This document shows, one piece after another, positions 25,425 to 33,418 of a stretch of 64,000 nt of DNA. The position numbers were made by a program, and so were the translations under genes. Position 1 is the first letter of the stretch. The number at the start of each line of letters is the position of its first letter. The DNA comes from Solitalea koreensis. GTDB lineage: Bacteria; Bacteroidota; Bacteroidia; Sphingobacteriales; Sphingobacteriaceae. The stretch spans positions 62,001 to 126,000 of the forward strand of contig NZ_FXSZ01000004.1 in assembly GCF_900182575.1 (NCBI RefSeq). Direction: 5' to 3'. Below the pieces are notes generated by a model. The model was not told the origin of the DNA and did not search any database. It saw only the letters and a list, made by a program, of their open reading frames with translations.

Positions 25425-26681
25425 TTAACTCAATTGAGTTAACGCATTTTTTACGCGGGTGATACCTGCTTCAATATCTTCAAGAGACGCAGCGCCAATT
25501 GAAGCACGGAACCAAAACTCATCCTCAGAAGTTCCGAAGGCTGAAAATGGTACCAAGGCCATGCCTGCAGTCTTAATCAAGTAAAAGTTGACATCCGAGG
25601 CCGTTTCAAGTATTTTGCCGTCAGGAGTTTTCTTGCCTTTCATATCTACTTTTACAGTAAGATAAATGGCCCCCATCGGTTCAATTGAGTCTACATCAAA
25701 TCCTTCTGCCTTCAATTGTTGGAATCCATTATGAAGCGCAGTTAAGCTTTTCTGAACTTTTTCTTTGAAATTGGCCATGTAGGTATCTACGTCTGCATTT
25801 CTTTTCAAGAATTTAGCAGTAGCAACCTGCTCAGCTTTTGGAGCCCAGGCGCCCATGTGACCTACGATGGTTTTCATTTTAGAAATAACATGTTCAGGAC
25901 CAAATCCCCAACCTACACGTACTCCTGTAGCCGCAAATGCTTTTGAGGCGCCGTCAATGTATATGGTAAAGTTTTTTAATTCAGGACGAAGAGAAACCGG
26001 GTCGTGATGCGCATATTCTCCAAAAGTTAGCATCCAGTACATCTGATCGAACATGATGTAAAGTGGTTTTTCGCCTTCTGCACGTGTTTTGTTCTCGGCA
26101 ATAACCAGGTCACAAATTTCTTCTAAATCTTTTTTAGAGAACATGGTTCCGGTTGGATTTAGAGGAGAACATAACGCTAATAATACTGCGCCTTTTACAT
26201 GTGGAGCAATATCCGCTGCGGTTGGCATGTAATTATGTTCAGGCTTGGTTTCCAGCAATACCGGATTAGCTTGAGTTAAGTATGAATAATGATTGTTATT
26301 CCATGAAGGAGTTGGGAAAATCACCTTGTCTCCCGGATCAACAATAGCCAGATAGGTAGAATAAATCAACGGACGAGAACCACCGGCAATCATGATTTCT
26401 TTTTCTGCAGAATAAACTAAGCCTAAGCGCTCTTTCACAAAGTCAGAAACAGATTGTCGTAAGGTTAAAACACCGTCAGCAGGAGGGTAGTTAGTATGAT
26501 GCTCGGCATAAGCCTTACCAATTTCTTCTTGTAAAGCATCAGGGATAGGATAAATAGCTGGATCAAAATCACCAACTGTAAGATTGCTAATGGCTTCACC
26601 ATTGGCTTTTAGTGCGTTAACTTGCGCCGCAATCTTTAATATTTCTGAACCGATAAGGTTTTTGGCTAACTTAGAATGCAT
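25425..26681 (-). CDS. Class I/II PLP-dependent aminotransferase (aspartate aminotransferase-like)
   Basis: A 418-residue fold-type I aminotransferase. Motifs are NLTVGDFDP near the N-terminus, NYPPADGVLTLR, AGGSRPLIYSTYLA, CSPLNPTGTMF with the PLP/substrate-binding asparagine, and the Schiff-base lysine in YIDGASKAFAATGVRVGW with the usual TGxRxGW. The C-terminal FWFRASIGA holds the carboxylate-binding arginine. It transfers amino groups between aspartate-type amino acids and 2-oxoacids; the exact amino acid is not certain. It is preceded by a TATCTTTG -7 box and followed by its own terminator, so monocistronic. Confidence 0.88.
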   Translation of the reverse strand: MHSKLAKNLIGSEILKIAAQVNALKANGEAISNLTVGDFDPAIYPIPDALQEEIGKAYAEHHTNYPPADGVLTLRQSVSDFVKERLGLVYSAEKEIMIAGGSRPLIYSTYLAIVDPGDKVIFPTPSWNNNHYSYLTQANPVLLETKPEHNYMPTAADIAPHVKGAVLLALCSPLNPTGTMFSKKDLEEICDLVIAENKTRAEGEKPLYIMFDQMYWMLTFGEYAHHDPVSLRPELKNFTIYIDGASKAFAATGVRVGWGFGPEHVISKMKTIVGHMGAWAPKAEQVATAKFLKRNADVDTYMANFKEKVQKSLTALHNGFQQLKAEGFDVDSIEPMGAIYLTVKVDMKGKKTPDGKILETASDVNFYLIKTAGMALVPFSAFGTSEDEFWFRASIGAASLEDIEAGITRVKNALTQLS

Positions 26682-26707
26682 ATAATTCTTTTTTTTGAAA
26701 TCAGCCG

Positions 26708-26715
26708 CAAAGATA
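26708..26715 (-). promoter_or_regulatory. -7 box of the aminotransferase gene
   Basis: TATCTTTG followed by C on the minus strand, 26 bp upstream of the ATG at 26681; matches TAnnTTTG. Confidence 0.65.
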
Positions 26716-26811
26716 AAACTTTAGTTGGGAGAAATTCTTAACTAGATGTACCAATTTGGTGATATTCAGTGATTGTGAAATTGATTTAGAATGAGTGGGA
26801 CTGTAAACATC

Positions 26812-27879
26812 CTATAACATATTCAATTTCTTATCTCTCCAGTACTTAAACATTCCCCAAGAAGCAACCCCTTCGTAAGTAATGGTTTTATCAGGGGCAA
26901 TTTTAATAAAATAGGCCGCTGTCCATGTGAAAGGCGAAATGTCAGGAAAGGAGGTATATCCTGGATAGCCTTCTTTTTCATTAATCGGATGATGCGACAC
27001 AATAAGTGTCATTGTATTATCAACAGGTTGTTCGTTCATAACAGCAATCATTGCTGCAAACATAGTTAGGCCAGTAACATTGTAACTATAATGATTGAGG
27101 CGTTTGTCAATACTTATAGTTGGTCCTGCATTAATTAATTGGGCGGTGGTTATAGCTCTGCAAAACTCACTGCTAATTACCCTTGTAATAGGCAGTTGAA
27201 GATCTTTAAAAATTTTGCCTAATTCCGTTGCCCTTTGCTTGCCTTGTATGTTAAGCTGTCTCGCCATGGTAGAGTCACAAGAGGTCCACCAATTGGACGG
27301 TCCTGTAGTTCTGCTGAAGTCCAGGCCATTATCTGCGTCGGCATGTCTTAAAATAATTGCATAAGTTTCTCCGGGTAGAGGTAGTTTTTGCAAAGTCTTC
27401 CAGCCCTGTTGATAAGCAAGAAAGGGATCAGTCGCGTGCCGTCCGTGAAAAGAGGCATAGGGTTGATCGAATGAACTGTCGGTCGCTCCCAAAGCATAAA
27501 TCCTGGTTTTCAATTTAGGTAGATTTACCCAATTAACATCAATGGCTACGACTTCTGCAGAAGTAATTCTTTTAATAAGGCCAGTAGGTGAAATTTGAAT
27601 TTTGGGATCGTTTGATGAGAATGTGGCCGAATCACTCGTCAGTATTTGAAAGTTGCCACGATTGACAAAAAGCAAATCCTCCTTAAATTCTATTGAGGTT
27701 ACTTTAGGTTGAGAAATTTTAGGTGTATCAATTGAAGATGTTGGATTTAGCAATTGATCGCTTTTATTGCAGCTGATTAACCACAAAGCAGTTAGAGATA
27801 ACAGACCAGGTAAATAATAGGCAAAAGGAATGGTTTGCTTTTTAATCAGGATGAACGACAAAAGAAATTTTGCTTTCAT
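26812..27879 (-). CDS. Histidine phosphatase-family lipoprotein
   Basis: A 355-residue exported protein. The N-terminus has a hydrophobic segment ending in the lipobox LISC near residue 37, so it is likely lipid-anchored. Residues ~55-125 form a beta-rich, Ig/BIG-2-like domain (FKEDLLFVNRGN, PKIQISPTGLIKRI). Residues ~165-330 form the histidine phosphatase domain: IILRHADADNG with the phospho-accepting His of the RHG-type motif (here RHA), SSEFCRAITTA with the second arginine, and the VSHH pair. Substrate unknown. The RHA instead of RHG is acceptable in SixA-like members. Confidence 0.8.
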   Translation of the reverse strand: MKAKFLLSFILIKKQTIPFAYYLPGLLSLTALWLISCNKSDQLLNPTSSIDTPKISQPKVTSIEFKEDLLFVNRGNFQILTSDSATFSSNDPKIQISPTGLIKRITSAEVVAIDVNWVNLPKLKTRIYALGATDSSFDQPYASFHGRHATDPFLAYQQGWKTLQKLPLPGETYAIILRHADADNGLDFSRTTGPSNWWTSCDSTMARQLNIQGKQRATELGKIFKDLQLPITRVISSEFCRAITTAQLINAGPTISIDKRLNHYSYNVTGLTMFAAMIAVMNEQPVDNTMTLIVSHHPINEKEGYPGYTSFPDISPFTWTAAYFIKIAPDKTITYEGVASWGMFKYWRDKKLNML

Positions 27880-28023
27880 ACGATGATTATTTTAAAACAT
27901 AAAGTTACTCATCAATCAATTAGATTTCAAGGATTAGGGTATGTAATTGTATCTAACTGTTAATCATGTGTTTCTTTATGAAAAAGTAATTTTGCGCTTT
28001 CAGAAAAATATTCCGGGAGCGCT

Positions 28024-28053
28024 TTGATACTTACAAAACAAAACCTATCTTTG
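28024..28053 (+). promoter_or_regulatory. Promoter of the rplM ribosomal operon
   Basis: TTG at 28024-28026, 19-bp spacer, TATCTTTG at 28046-28053 followed by C; a full-consensus Bacteroidota promoter. The leader to the GTG start is about 50 nt. Confidence 0.8.
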
Positions 28054-28107
28054 CAGTCCCATTTTAGGGAGAGTATAAAATCATTTTTAAACATTAATTT
28101 ATAGCAA

Positions 28108-28551
28108 GTGAATACGTTAAGTTACAAAACTGTCTCTGCTAACAGTAAAACTGTTAACAAGGAGTGGGTCGTAATTGACGCCAACGCAGAGATTCTGGGG
28201 CGCTTGTCATCGAAGATCGCAATGATCATCCGTGGTAAAAACAAGCCTGGCTTCACCCCACACGTAGACTGTGGCGATAATGTGATCGTTATCAACGCCG
28301 ACAAAGTTAAATTGACCGGTAACAAATGGACTGAAAAACAGTACGTACGTTACACTGGATACCCAGGCGGTCAGCGCTTCATTTCTCCTAGAGATCTGAT
28401 GGTTAAGCACCCAACTGCAGTAATTGAAAAAGCTGTACGCGGTATGCTTCCTAAGAACAAATTAGGTAATGCGCTTATCAAAAACTTACATGTTTACGTG
28501 GGAACAGAACACCCGCACGCAGCGCAAAACCCTAAATCTATTAAACTCTAA
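28108..28551 (+). CDS. rplM: 50S ribosomal protein L13
   Basis: A 147-residue ribosomal protein of the large subunit that binds 23S rRNA early in assembly. WVVIDANAEILGRLSSKIAMIIRGKNKPGFTPHVDCGD is the family signature region, and VRGMLPKNKLG lies near 113. It starts with GTG at 28108, unlike its neighbours. First gene of the rplM-rpsI-rpsB-tsf cluster; rpsI follows 11 bp later. Confidence 0.97.
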   Translation: MNTLSYKTVSANSKTVNKEWVVIDANAEILGRLSSKIAMIIRGKNKPGFTPHVDCGDNVIVINADKVKLTGNKWTEKQYVRYTGYPGGQRFISPRDLMVKHPTAVIEKAVRGMLPKNKLGNALIKNLHVYVGTEHPHAAQNPKSIKL

Positions 28552-28562
28552 AATCCAGGAGA

Positions 28563-28949
28563 ATGGCAACTACAAACACATCAGGTAGAAGAAAAACTGC
28601 TGTTGCGCGTATCTATTTAAAGGATGGTAACGGCAGCATTATCGTTAACGATAAAGATTACAAAGTATACTTCCCTACTTTGCCTTTACAATACGTAGTT
28701 AACCAAGCGTTAGAAGTTTCTAACCAATTGGGTAAATACGATGTAATGGTAAATGTTCAGGGCGGAGGTATTGCCGGCCAAGCAGAAGCTACTCGTTTAG
28801 CGATTGCTAAGGCTTTGGTTGAACTCGATCCGGAAGTAAAACCTGCTTTGCGTGCTAAGGGCATCATGACCCGTGACTCACGTATGGTTGAACGTAAAAA
28901 ACCAGGTCGTAGAAAAGCACGTCGTAAATTCCAATTTAGCAAACGTTAA
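28563..28949 (+). CDS. rpsI: 30S ribosomal protein S9
   Basis: A 128-residue small-subunit protein. GRRKTAVARIYLKDGNGSIIVND opens the fold, GGGIAGQAEATRLAIAKAL is the conserved helix, and the C-terminal MVERKKPGRRKARRKFQFSKR is the basic tail that reaches the P-site tRNA. Normal length for the phylum. Codons are strongly biased to highly expressed usage. Confidence 0.97.
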   Translation: MATTNTSGRRKTAVARIYLKDGNGSIIVNDKDYKVYFPTLPLQYVVNQALEVSNQLGKYDVMVNVQGGGIAGQAEATRLAIAKALVELDPEVKPALRAKGIMTRDSRMVERKKPGRRKARRKFQFSKR

Positions 28950-28957
28950 TTTTTTCG

Positions 28958-28963
28958 GAGGAC
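28958..28963 (+). promoter_or_regulatory. Unusual Shine-Dalgarno sequence before rpsB
   Basis: GGAGGA lies 7 nt before the ATG of rpsB at 28971. Almost no other gene in the window has such a site, and Bacteroidota rarely use one, so it stands out. Confidence 0.65.
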
Positions 28964-28970
28964 AACTAAC

Positions 28971-29795
28971 ATGGCAAGAACTTCATATAATGATTTATTG
29001 GAGGCAGGTGTACACTTTGGACACCTTACCCGTAAGTGGAATCCAAAAATGGCTCCATACATCTTCATGGAGAAGAACGGAATCCACATTATCGACCTTA
29101 ACAAAACTTTAGTAAAAACTGAAGAAGCTGCATCTGCTATTAAACAGATTGTAAAATCAGGTCGTAAAGTACTATTCGTAGCTACTAAAAAACAAGCTAA
29201 AGATATCGTAGCTGCACAAGCTCAAGCAGTAAACATGCCTTTCGTAACTGAGCGTTGGTTAGGTGGTATGTTAACTAACTTCTCTACTGTTCGTAAATCA
29301 ATCAAGAAGATGACTAACATCGACAAGATGACTAAAGACGGTACTTTCGATAACTTATCGAAAAAAGAGAAATTAATGATGAACCGTGAGCGTATCAAAT
29401 TAGAAAAAGTATTAGGTGGTATTGCAGACCTTAACCGTTTGCCAGCTGCTTTGTTCTTGATCGACGTTAAGAAAGAACACATTGCTGTTGCTGAGGCGTT
29501 GAAATTGAACATCCCTACTTTCGCAATGGTTGATACCAACTCTGATCCATCTAACATCGACTTCGCAATTCCTGCTAACGACGATGCTACTAAATCGATC
29601 TCTTTAATCTGTGGAGTAATCTGCAAAGCAATTGAAGAAGGTTTGGAAGAGCGTAAACGCGAGAAAGAAGAAGAGTCGGATAAAGAAGCGGTTGCTGAAG
29701 CTAAAGCTGAAAAAGGCGAAGGCCCTAAAAAAAGAGCTGAAAAATCAGAAGCTAAAACTGAAAAAGGCGAAGCTACTGCTGAATCAGCTGAGTAA
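28971..29795 (+). CDS. rpsB: 30S ribosomal protein S2
   Basis: A 274-residue small-subunit protein. Motifs: LLEAGVHFGHLTRKWNPKMAPYIF, FVATKKQAKDIV, TERWLGGMLTNFSTV and DTNSDPSNIDFAIPANDDA, all typical. The S2 fold ends near residue 225; the last ~45 residues form an acidic/lysine-rich low-complexity tail with repeated KxEKGE words (AEKGEGPKK, TEKGEATAE), longer than in enteric S2. Tail variation is common in S2. Translation may be helped by the unusual GGAGGA upstream. Followed by tsf after a structured gap. Confidence 0.97.
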   Translation: MARTSYNDLLEAGVHFGHLTRKWNPKMAPYIFMEKNGIHIIDLNKTLVKTEEAASAIKQIVKSGRKVLFVATKKQAKDIVAAQAQAVNMPFVTERWLGGMLTNFSTVRKSIKKMTNIDKMTKDGTFDNLSKKEKLMMNRERIKLEKVLGGIADLNRLPAALFLIDVKKEHIAVAEALKLNIPTFAMVDTNSDPSNIDFAIPANDDATKSISLICGVICKAIEEGLEERKREKEEESDKEAVAEAKAEKGEGPKKRAEKSEAKTEKGEATAESAE

Positions 29796-29807
29796 TATTT
29801 CTTAACT

Positions 29808-29869
29808 ACGGGTTACGAGTTATAGGTTACGAGTTTTAATTAAACTGCAGCCCGTAACCTGTAACCCGT
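29808..29869. repeat. Double inverted repeat between rpsB and tsf
   Basis: ACGGGTTAC (29808-29816) pairs with GTAACCCGT (29861-29869), and inside it AGGTTAC (29824-29830) pairs with GTAACCT (29854-29860); a bulge GAGTTAT separates the arms on one side only. It could fold in the rpsB-tsf mRNA and modulate downstream expression. No T-run follows. Confidence 0.7.
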
Positions 29870-29905
29870 AATTATTTATTTGTAAACTATTTTAATAAAA
29901 AAAAT

Positions 29906-30748
29906 ATGTCAACTGTACAAATTAGCGCTGCCGACGTAAATAAATTACGTATGCAAACCGGCGCAGGTATGATGGATTGCAAAAAAGCTTTAACAGAAGC
30001 TAACGGTGATTTTGAAGCTGCTATCGATTTGTTACGCAAAAAAGGTCAGAAAGTATCAGCTGCCCGTTCTGGTAATGCTACTTCAGAAGGTGTTGTATTT
30101 ATCAATGTGTCAGCAGATGGTACTAATGGTAAATTAGTTGCTTTAGCTTGCGAAACTGAACCAGTTTCTAAAGTTGATGATTTCCGCAATTTAGGTGAGG
30201 CTATTTTAGCTGCAGCTGTTGCTAACAATCCTGCTTCGATTGAAGAATTATCAGCAATTGTTTTGGCTGACGGACGTACCGTAGCTGAAACGATGACTGA
30301 ATTAACCGGTAAAATCGGTGAGAAAATCGTTATTCAAGAGTACGAAAACGTAACTGGCGAAAAAGTGGTTTCTTACATCCACTCAAACGGTAAAATGGGT
30401 GTTTTGGTAGTATTTGAAGGTGCTCAAGGTGCTGATATTACTGAAGCTGGTAAAGATGTTGCAATGCAAATTGCTGCAATGAACCCAATCGCTGTTGATA
30501 AAGACGGTGTTGATGCGCGTACTATTGAGCGTGAATTAGAAGTTGCGAAAGACGTAATTCGTGCTGAAGGTAAACCAGAAGAAATGGTTGAGAAAATCGC
30601 TGCTGGTAAATTGAACAAATTCTACAAAGATTCTACTTTGTTGAACCAAGACTTCGTGAAAGACGGTTCTAAAACTGTTGCTCAAATGTTAAACGGTGTT
30701 CAAAAAGGATTAACTGTTAAAGCATTTAAACGTGCTTTGATTGGTTAA
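29906..30748 (+). CDS. tsf: Translation elongation factor Ts
   Basis: A 280-residue guanine nucleotide exchange factor for EF-Tu. The N-terminal UBA-like region with VNKLRMQTGAGMMDCKKALTEA is diagnostic (TDVxFPR-type contact region of the family follows), then AIDLLRKKGQKVSAARSG and VALACETEPVSKVDDF, which contacts EF-Tu. The core and C-terminal coiled part end at KAFKRALIG. Usual length. Co-transcribed with rpsB and ended by a strong terminator. Confidence 0.97.
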   Translation: MSTVQISAADVNKLRMQTGAGMMDCKKALTEANGDFEAAIDLLRKKGQKVSAARSGNATSEGVVFINVSADGTNGKLVALACETEPVSKVDDFRNLGEAILAAAVANNPASIEELSAIVLADGRTVAETMTELTGKIGEKIVIQEYENVTGEKVVSYIHSNGKMGVLVVFEGAQGADITEAGKDVAMQIAAMNPIAVDKDGVDARTIERELEVAKDVIRAEGKPEEMVEKIAAGKLNKFYKDSTLLNQDFVKDGSKTVAQMLNGVQKGLTVKAFKRALIG

Positions 30749-30767
30749 TTAACCACTTTATATTATT

Positions 30768-30803
30768 AAAAACGGCTGTTTCTTACTTGAGGCAGCCGTT
30801 TTT
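30768..30803 (+). terminator. Terminator after tsf
   Basis: AAAAACGGCTG (30768-30778) pairs with CAGCCGTTTTT (30793-30803), then TATTT. It ends the ribosomal operon. Confidence 0.88.
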
Positions 30804-30983
30804 ATTTGGGATTAAATTTATTAATAGTGATACCTGCACTGCCACTTCTTCTACATAGTTATTGTTATAAACACTGCGGTGTGGCTTATTAATAGTATGT
30901 ACAATTGTGCTTTTGGCTGAACAAAAGTTTCCAATAAAATACTCAATCTTTCTTATTCAACTCAATCATTAAAAGTATTTTTC

Positions 30984-30991
30984 TATTTTTG
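30984..30991 (+). promoter_or_regulatory. -7 box of pyrH
   Basis: TATTTTTG followed by C, 20 bp before the ATG at 31012, after the tsf terminator. No clear -33 element. Confidence 0.6.
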
Positions 30992-31011
30992 CGCAGTTTT
31001 TATCTCATCCA

Positions 31012-31716
31012 ATGAATTATAAAAGAATACTACTAAAACTTAGCGGAGAGTCTCTAATGGGTAATAAGCCGTTCGGCATTGACCCGGAGCGTGTGAATCA
31101 ATATGCAAAAGATATTAAGGCGGTTGCAGAAAGCGGCGTTGAAGTAGCTATTGTAATTGGAGGAGGAAACATACACAGAGGTTTAGATGCCGAAAAGGGT
31201 GGTATGGATCGTGTGCAGGCTGATTACATGGGAATGTTAGCAACAGTAATTAACAGCATGGCTTTGCAGGATGCGTTGGAAAAGGTAGGTATGAAAACAC
31301 GTTTGCTTTCTGCTATTAAAATGGAGCAAATCTGTGAGCCTTTTATTCGTCGTCGTGCAGTTCGTCACCTTGAAAAAGGACGCGTTGTTATTTTCGGAGC
31401 TGGAACTGGAAATCCTTATTTTACAACGGATACTGCAGCATCGCTTCGTGCCATTGAAATTGAAGCTGATGTGGTATTAAAGGGAACTCGTGTTGATGGT
31501 ATTTACACTGCTGATCCGGAGAAAGATCCTGAGGCGGTACGTTTTGACAACATTTCTTTCCAGGAAGTGTATGCTAAGAACCTGAACGTTATGGATATGA
31601 CCGCATTTACTTTATGTCAAGAAAATAAATTGCCTATTATTGTATTTGATATGAATAAACCAGGCAACTTTATGAAGATTGCCAAAGGTGAATCGATAGG
31701 AACATTGGTTCAATAA
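31012..31716 (+). CDS. pyrH: UMP kinase
   Basis: A 234-residue amino-acid-kinase-fold enzyme that phosphorylates UMP to UDP in pyrimidine synthesis. RILLKLSGESLMG is the N-terminal phosphate-binding loop, VIGGGNIHRG the next glycine-rich motif, and FGAGTGNPYFTTDTAASLRAIE the UMP/ATP-site region; KGTRVDGIYTADPEKDP is also typical. Normal length. It precedes frr, as in many bacteria, with a 146-bp gap that holds no other feature. Confidence 0.97.
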   Translation: MNYKRILLKLSGESLMGNKPFGIDPERVNQYAKDIKAVAESGVEVAIVIGGGNIHRGLDAEKGGMDRVQADYMGMLATVINSMALQDALEKVGMKTRLLSAIKMEQICEPFIRRRAVRHLEKGRVVIFGAGTGNPYFTTDTAASLRAIEIEADVVLKGTRVDGIYTADPEKDPEAVRFDNISFQEVYAKNLNVMDMTAFTLCQENKLPIIVFDMNKPGNFMKIAKGESIGTLVQ

Positions 31717-31862
31717 AGAAGAAGGAAAAAAGGCAAAAAAGCAAAGACAAAAGCCATCGGAGTCTTTGGACATCACGACAAAAGTGGGTGGCTTAAAACT
31801 TTATACTTATTACTTTTAACTTAATAGAATTCATACTTTCTAAAAAGCAAATTTAAAAGACT

Positions 31863-32426
31863 ATGGACGAGAAAATAAAAATACAATTGGATGATGCCAA
31901 AGGACATATGGAGAAGGCTTTGAATCATACCGATGGAGAATTGGTAAAGATTCGTGCCGGTAAAGCTATGCCTTCTATGGTCGACGGGGTACATGTAGAA
32001 TACTACGGGTCTCCGGTGCCGATTACTCAAGTGGCTAGTGTTAATACTCCAGATGCACGTACAATTGTAATTCAGCCATGGGAAAAAACCATGATTTCGC
32101 CAATTGAAAAGGCAATTATGGAGGCAAACCTTGGTTTCAATCCACAGAATGACGGCATTGTGGTGCGAATTAATGTTCCTCCTCTAACCGAAGAGCGTCG
32201 TAAAGACTTAGTGAAAAAAGTAAAGGCCGAAGGTGAGCATGGGAAAGTAACTGTTCGTAACATTCGTAAGGATGCAAACGAAAAAATTAAGAAAGCTCAA
32301 AAAGACGGTGTTGCTGAAGATGAAGCGAAAATGGGAGAAGCTGAAATTCAGAAATTAACGGATGTTTATATCCTTAAAATCGACAAGCTTTGTGAAGCAA
32401 AAGAGAAAGAGATTCTAACTGTTTGA
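31863..32426 (+). CDS. frr: Ribosome recycling factor
   Basis: A 187-residue factor that with EF-G splits post-termination ribosomes. The three-helix-bundle sequence is clear: KIRAGKAMPSMVDGVHVEYYGSPVPITQVASV, IQPWEKTMISPIEKAI, VRINVPPLTEERRKDLVKK and NIRKDANEKIKKAQKDG. Usual length. A perfect 18-bp hairpin terminator follows. Confidence 0.97.
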   Translation: MDEKIKIQLDDAKGHMEKALNHTDGELVKIRAGKAMPSMVDGVHVEYYGSPVPITQVASVNTPDARTIVIQPWEKTMISPIEKAIMEANLGFNPQNDGIVVRINVPPLTEERRKDLVKKVKAEGEHGKVTVRNIRKDANEKIKKAQKDGVAEDEAKMGEAEIQKLTDVYILKIDKLCEAKEKEILTV

Positions 32427-32509
32427 TGCTTTTAAGACAAAAGATATAAGACACACGAATAAAGACAAGCAGTTGCAAATCTTTTGATAATAACATATTT
32501 GTAATATTA

Positions 32510-32548
32510 AAACATAAAAAGACGATATTGTATCGTCTTTTTATGTTT
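32510..32548. terminator. Terminator after frr
   Basis: An 18-bp perfect stem (32510-32527 with 32531-32548; core AAAAAGACGATA / TATCGTCTTTTT) with a TTG loop. Symmetric A- and T-runs allow action in both directions. Confidence 0.9.
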
Positions 32549-32597
32549 ATTTACGAAGGATAGGCCAATACTCGTAACCAATAACCAATACTTGATC

Positions 32598-33308
32598 ATG
32601 CAAAAAGGTACCTTATTTCTTATTCCTTGTGCTTTGGGTGAAAATGTGATTGAAAGGTCTATAGTGCCCGCTCTAAAAGATACGATCAATAAACTTGACG
32701 AATTTATAGTCGAGAATGAGAAATCAGCTCGTAAGTTTTTGAAAGAGGTAGGAATCGGTATTCCACAGAGTCAGCTTATTATTCATGATTATGGAAAGCA
32801 TCAACGTGGTGGTGATCAGACAAAATTTTTAGCAGCGCTTGAACAGGGTAAAGACGTAGGTTTACTTTCTGAGGCTGGTTGTCCGGCCATTGCCGACCCC
32901 GGAGCCGATATTGTTGCCCTGGCGCATCGTAAAGGTATAAAAGTGGTGCCATTTGTTGGTCCCAGTTCATTATTGCTGGCCTTAATGGGATCAGGTTTTA
33001 ATGGACAAGGTTTTGCTTTTAGTGGTTATTTACCGATCGACAAGGCTGAACGGTCAAAGAAAATTAAGGAGCTGGAAACCCTTTCTAAAAAGACGAATCA
33101 AACCCAACTGTTTATTGAAACCCCGTTTCGTAATAACCCTTTGTTTGAAGAAATTTTGAGAAGCTGCCAGGCTAGTACTGAACTTTGCGTTGCTTGTGAC
33201 CTTACATTAGATACCGAGTTTATTCAAACTAAAACCATTGCCGATTGGCGTAAAAAAACACCCGATCTTCACAAACGACCAACGGTTTTTTTGATTTACA
33301 AAAGATAG
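32598..33308 (+). CDS. RsmI-like SAM-dependent methyltransferase (tetrapyrrole methylase fold)
   Basis: A 236-residue enzyme of the tetrapyrrole-methylase superfamily. LFLIPCALGENVIERSIVPA replaces the usual TPIGN start, and EAGCPAIADPGADIVALAH and VPFVGPSSLLLALMGSGF give the SAM-binding loops shared with RsmI, the 16S rRNA C1402 2'-O-ribose methyltransferase. A shorter and divergent Bacteroidota paralogue that may or may not methylate rRNA. ATG 32598 is preferred over TTG 32592. No operon partner. Confidence 0.82.
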   Translation: MQKGTLFLIPCALGENVIERSIVPALKDTINKLDEFIVENEKSARKFLKEVGIGIPQSQLIIHDYGKHQRGGDQTKFLAALEQGKDVGLLSEAGCPAIADPGADIVALAHRKGIKVVPFVGPSSLLLALMGSGFNGQGFAFSGYLPIDKAERSKKIKELETLSKKTNQTQLFIETPFRNNPLFEEILRSCQASTELCVACDLTLDTEFIQTKTIADWRKKTPDLHKRPTVFLIYKR

Positions 33309-33331
33309 GTTTAAGTAATAAGTTTTTAGTT

Positions 33332-33361
33332 GAAGAATAATTTCAAATAATATTATTCTTC
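33332..33361 (+). terminator. Hairpin after the RsmI-like gene
   Basis: GAAGAATAAT (33332-33341) pairs with ATTATTCTTC (33352-33361). No long T-run follows, so termination is uncertain. Confidence 0.45.
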
Positions 33362-33416
33362 AATCATTGTATCATTCTCTCATCAATCATTGTATCATTC
33401 TCTCATCAATAATTGT
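33360..33416 (+). repeat. Exact 23-bp tandem repeat, 2.5 copies
   Basis: The unit (TCAATCATTGTATC then ATTCTCTCA) starts at 33360, 33383 and 33406, the last copy partial and slightly changed. It ends directly at the trpC start codon (33419), so it forms the trpC leader region. Confidence 0.9.
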
Positions 33417-33418
33417 AA

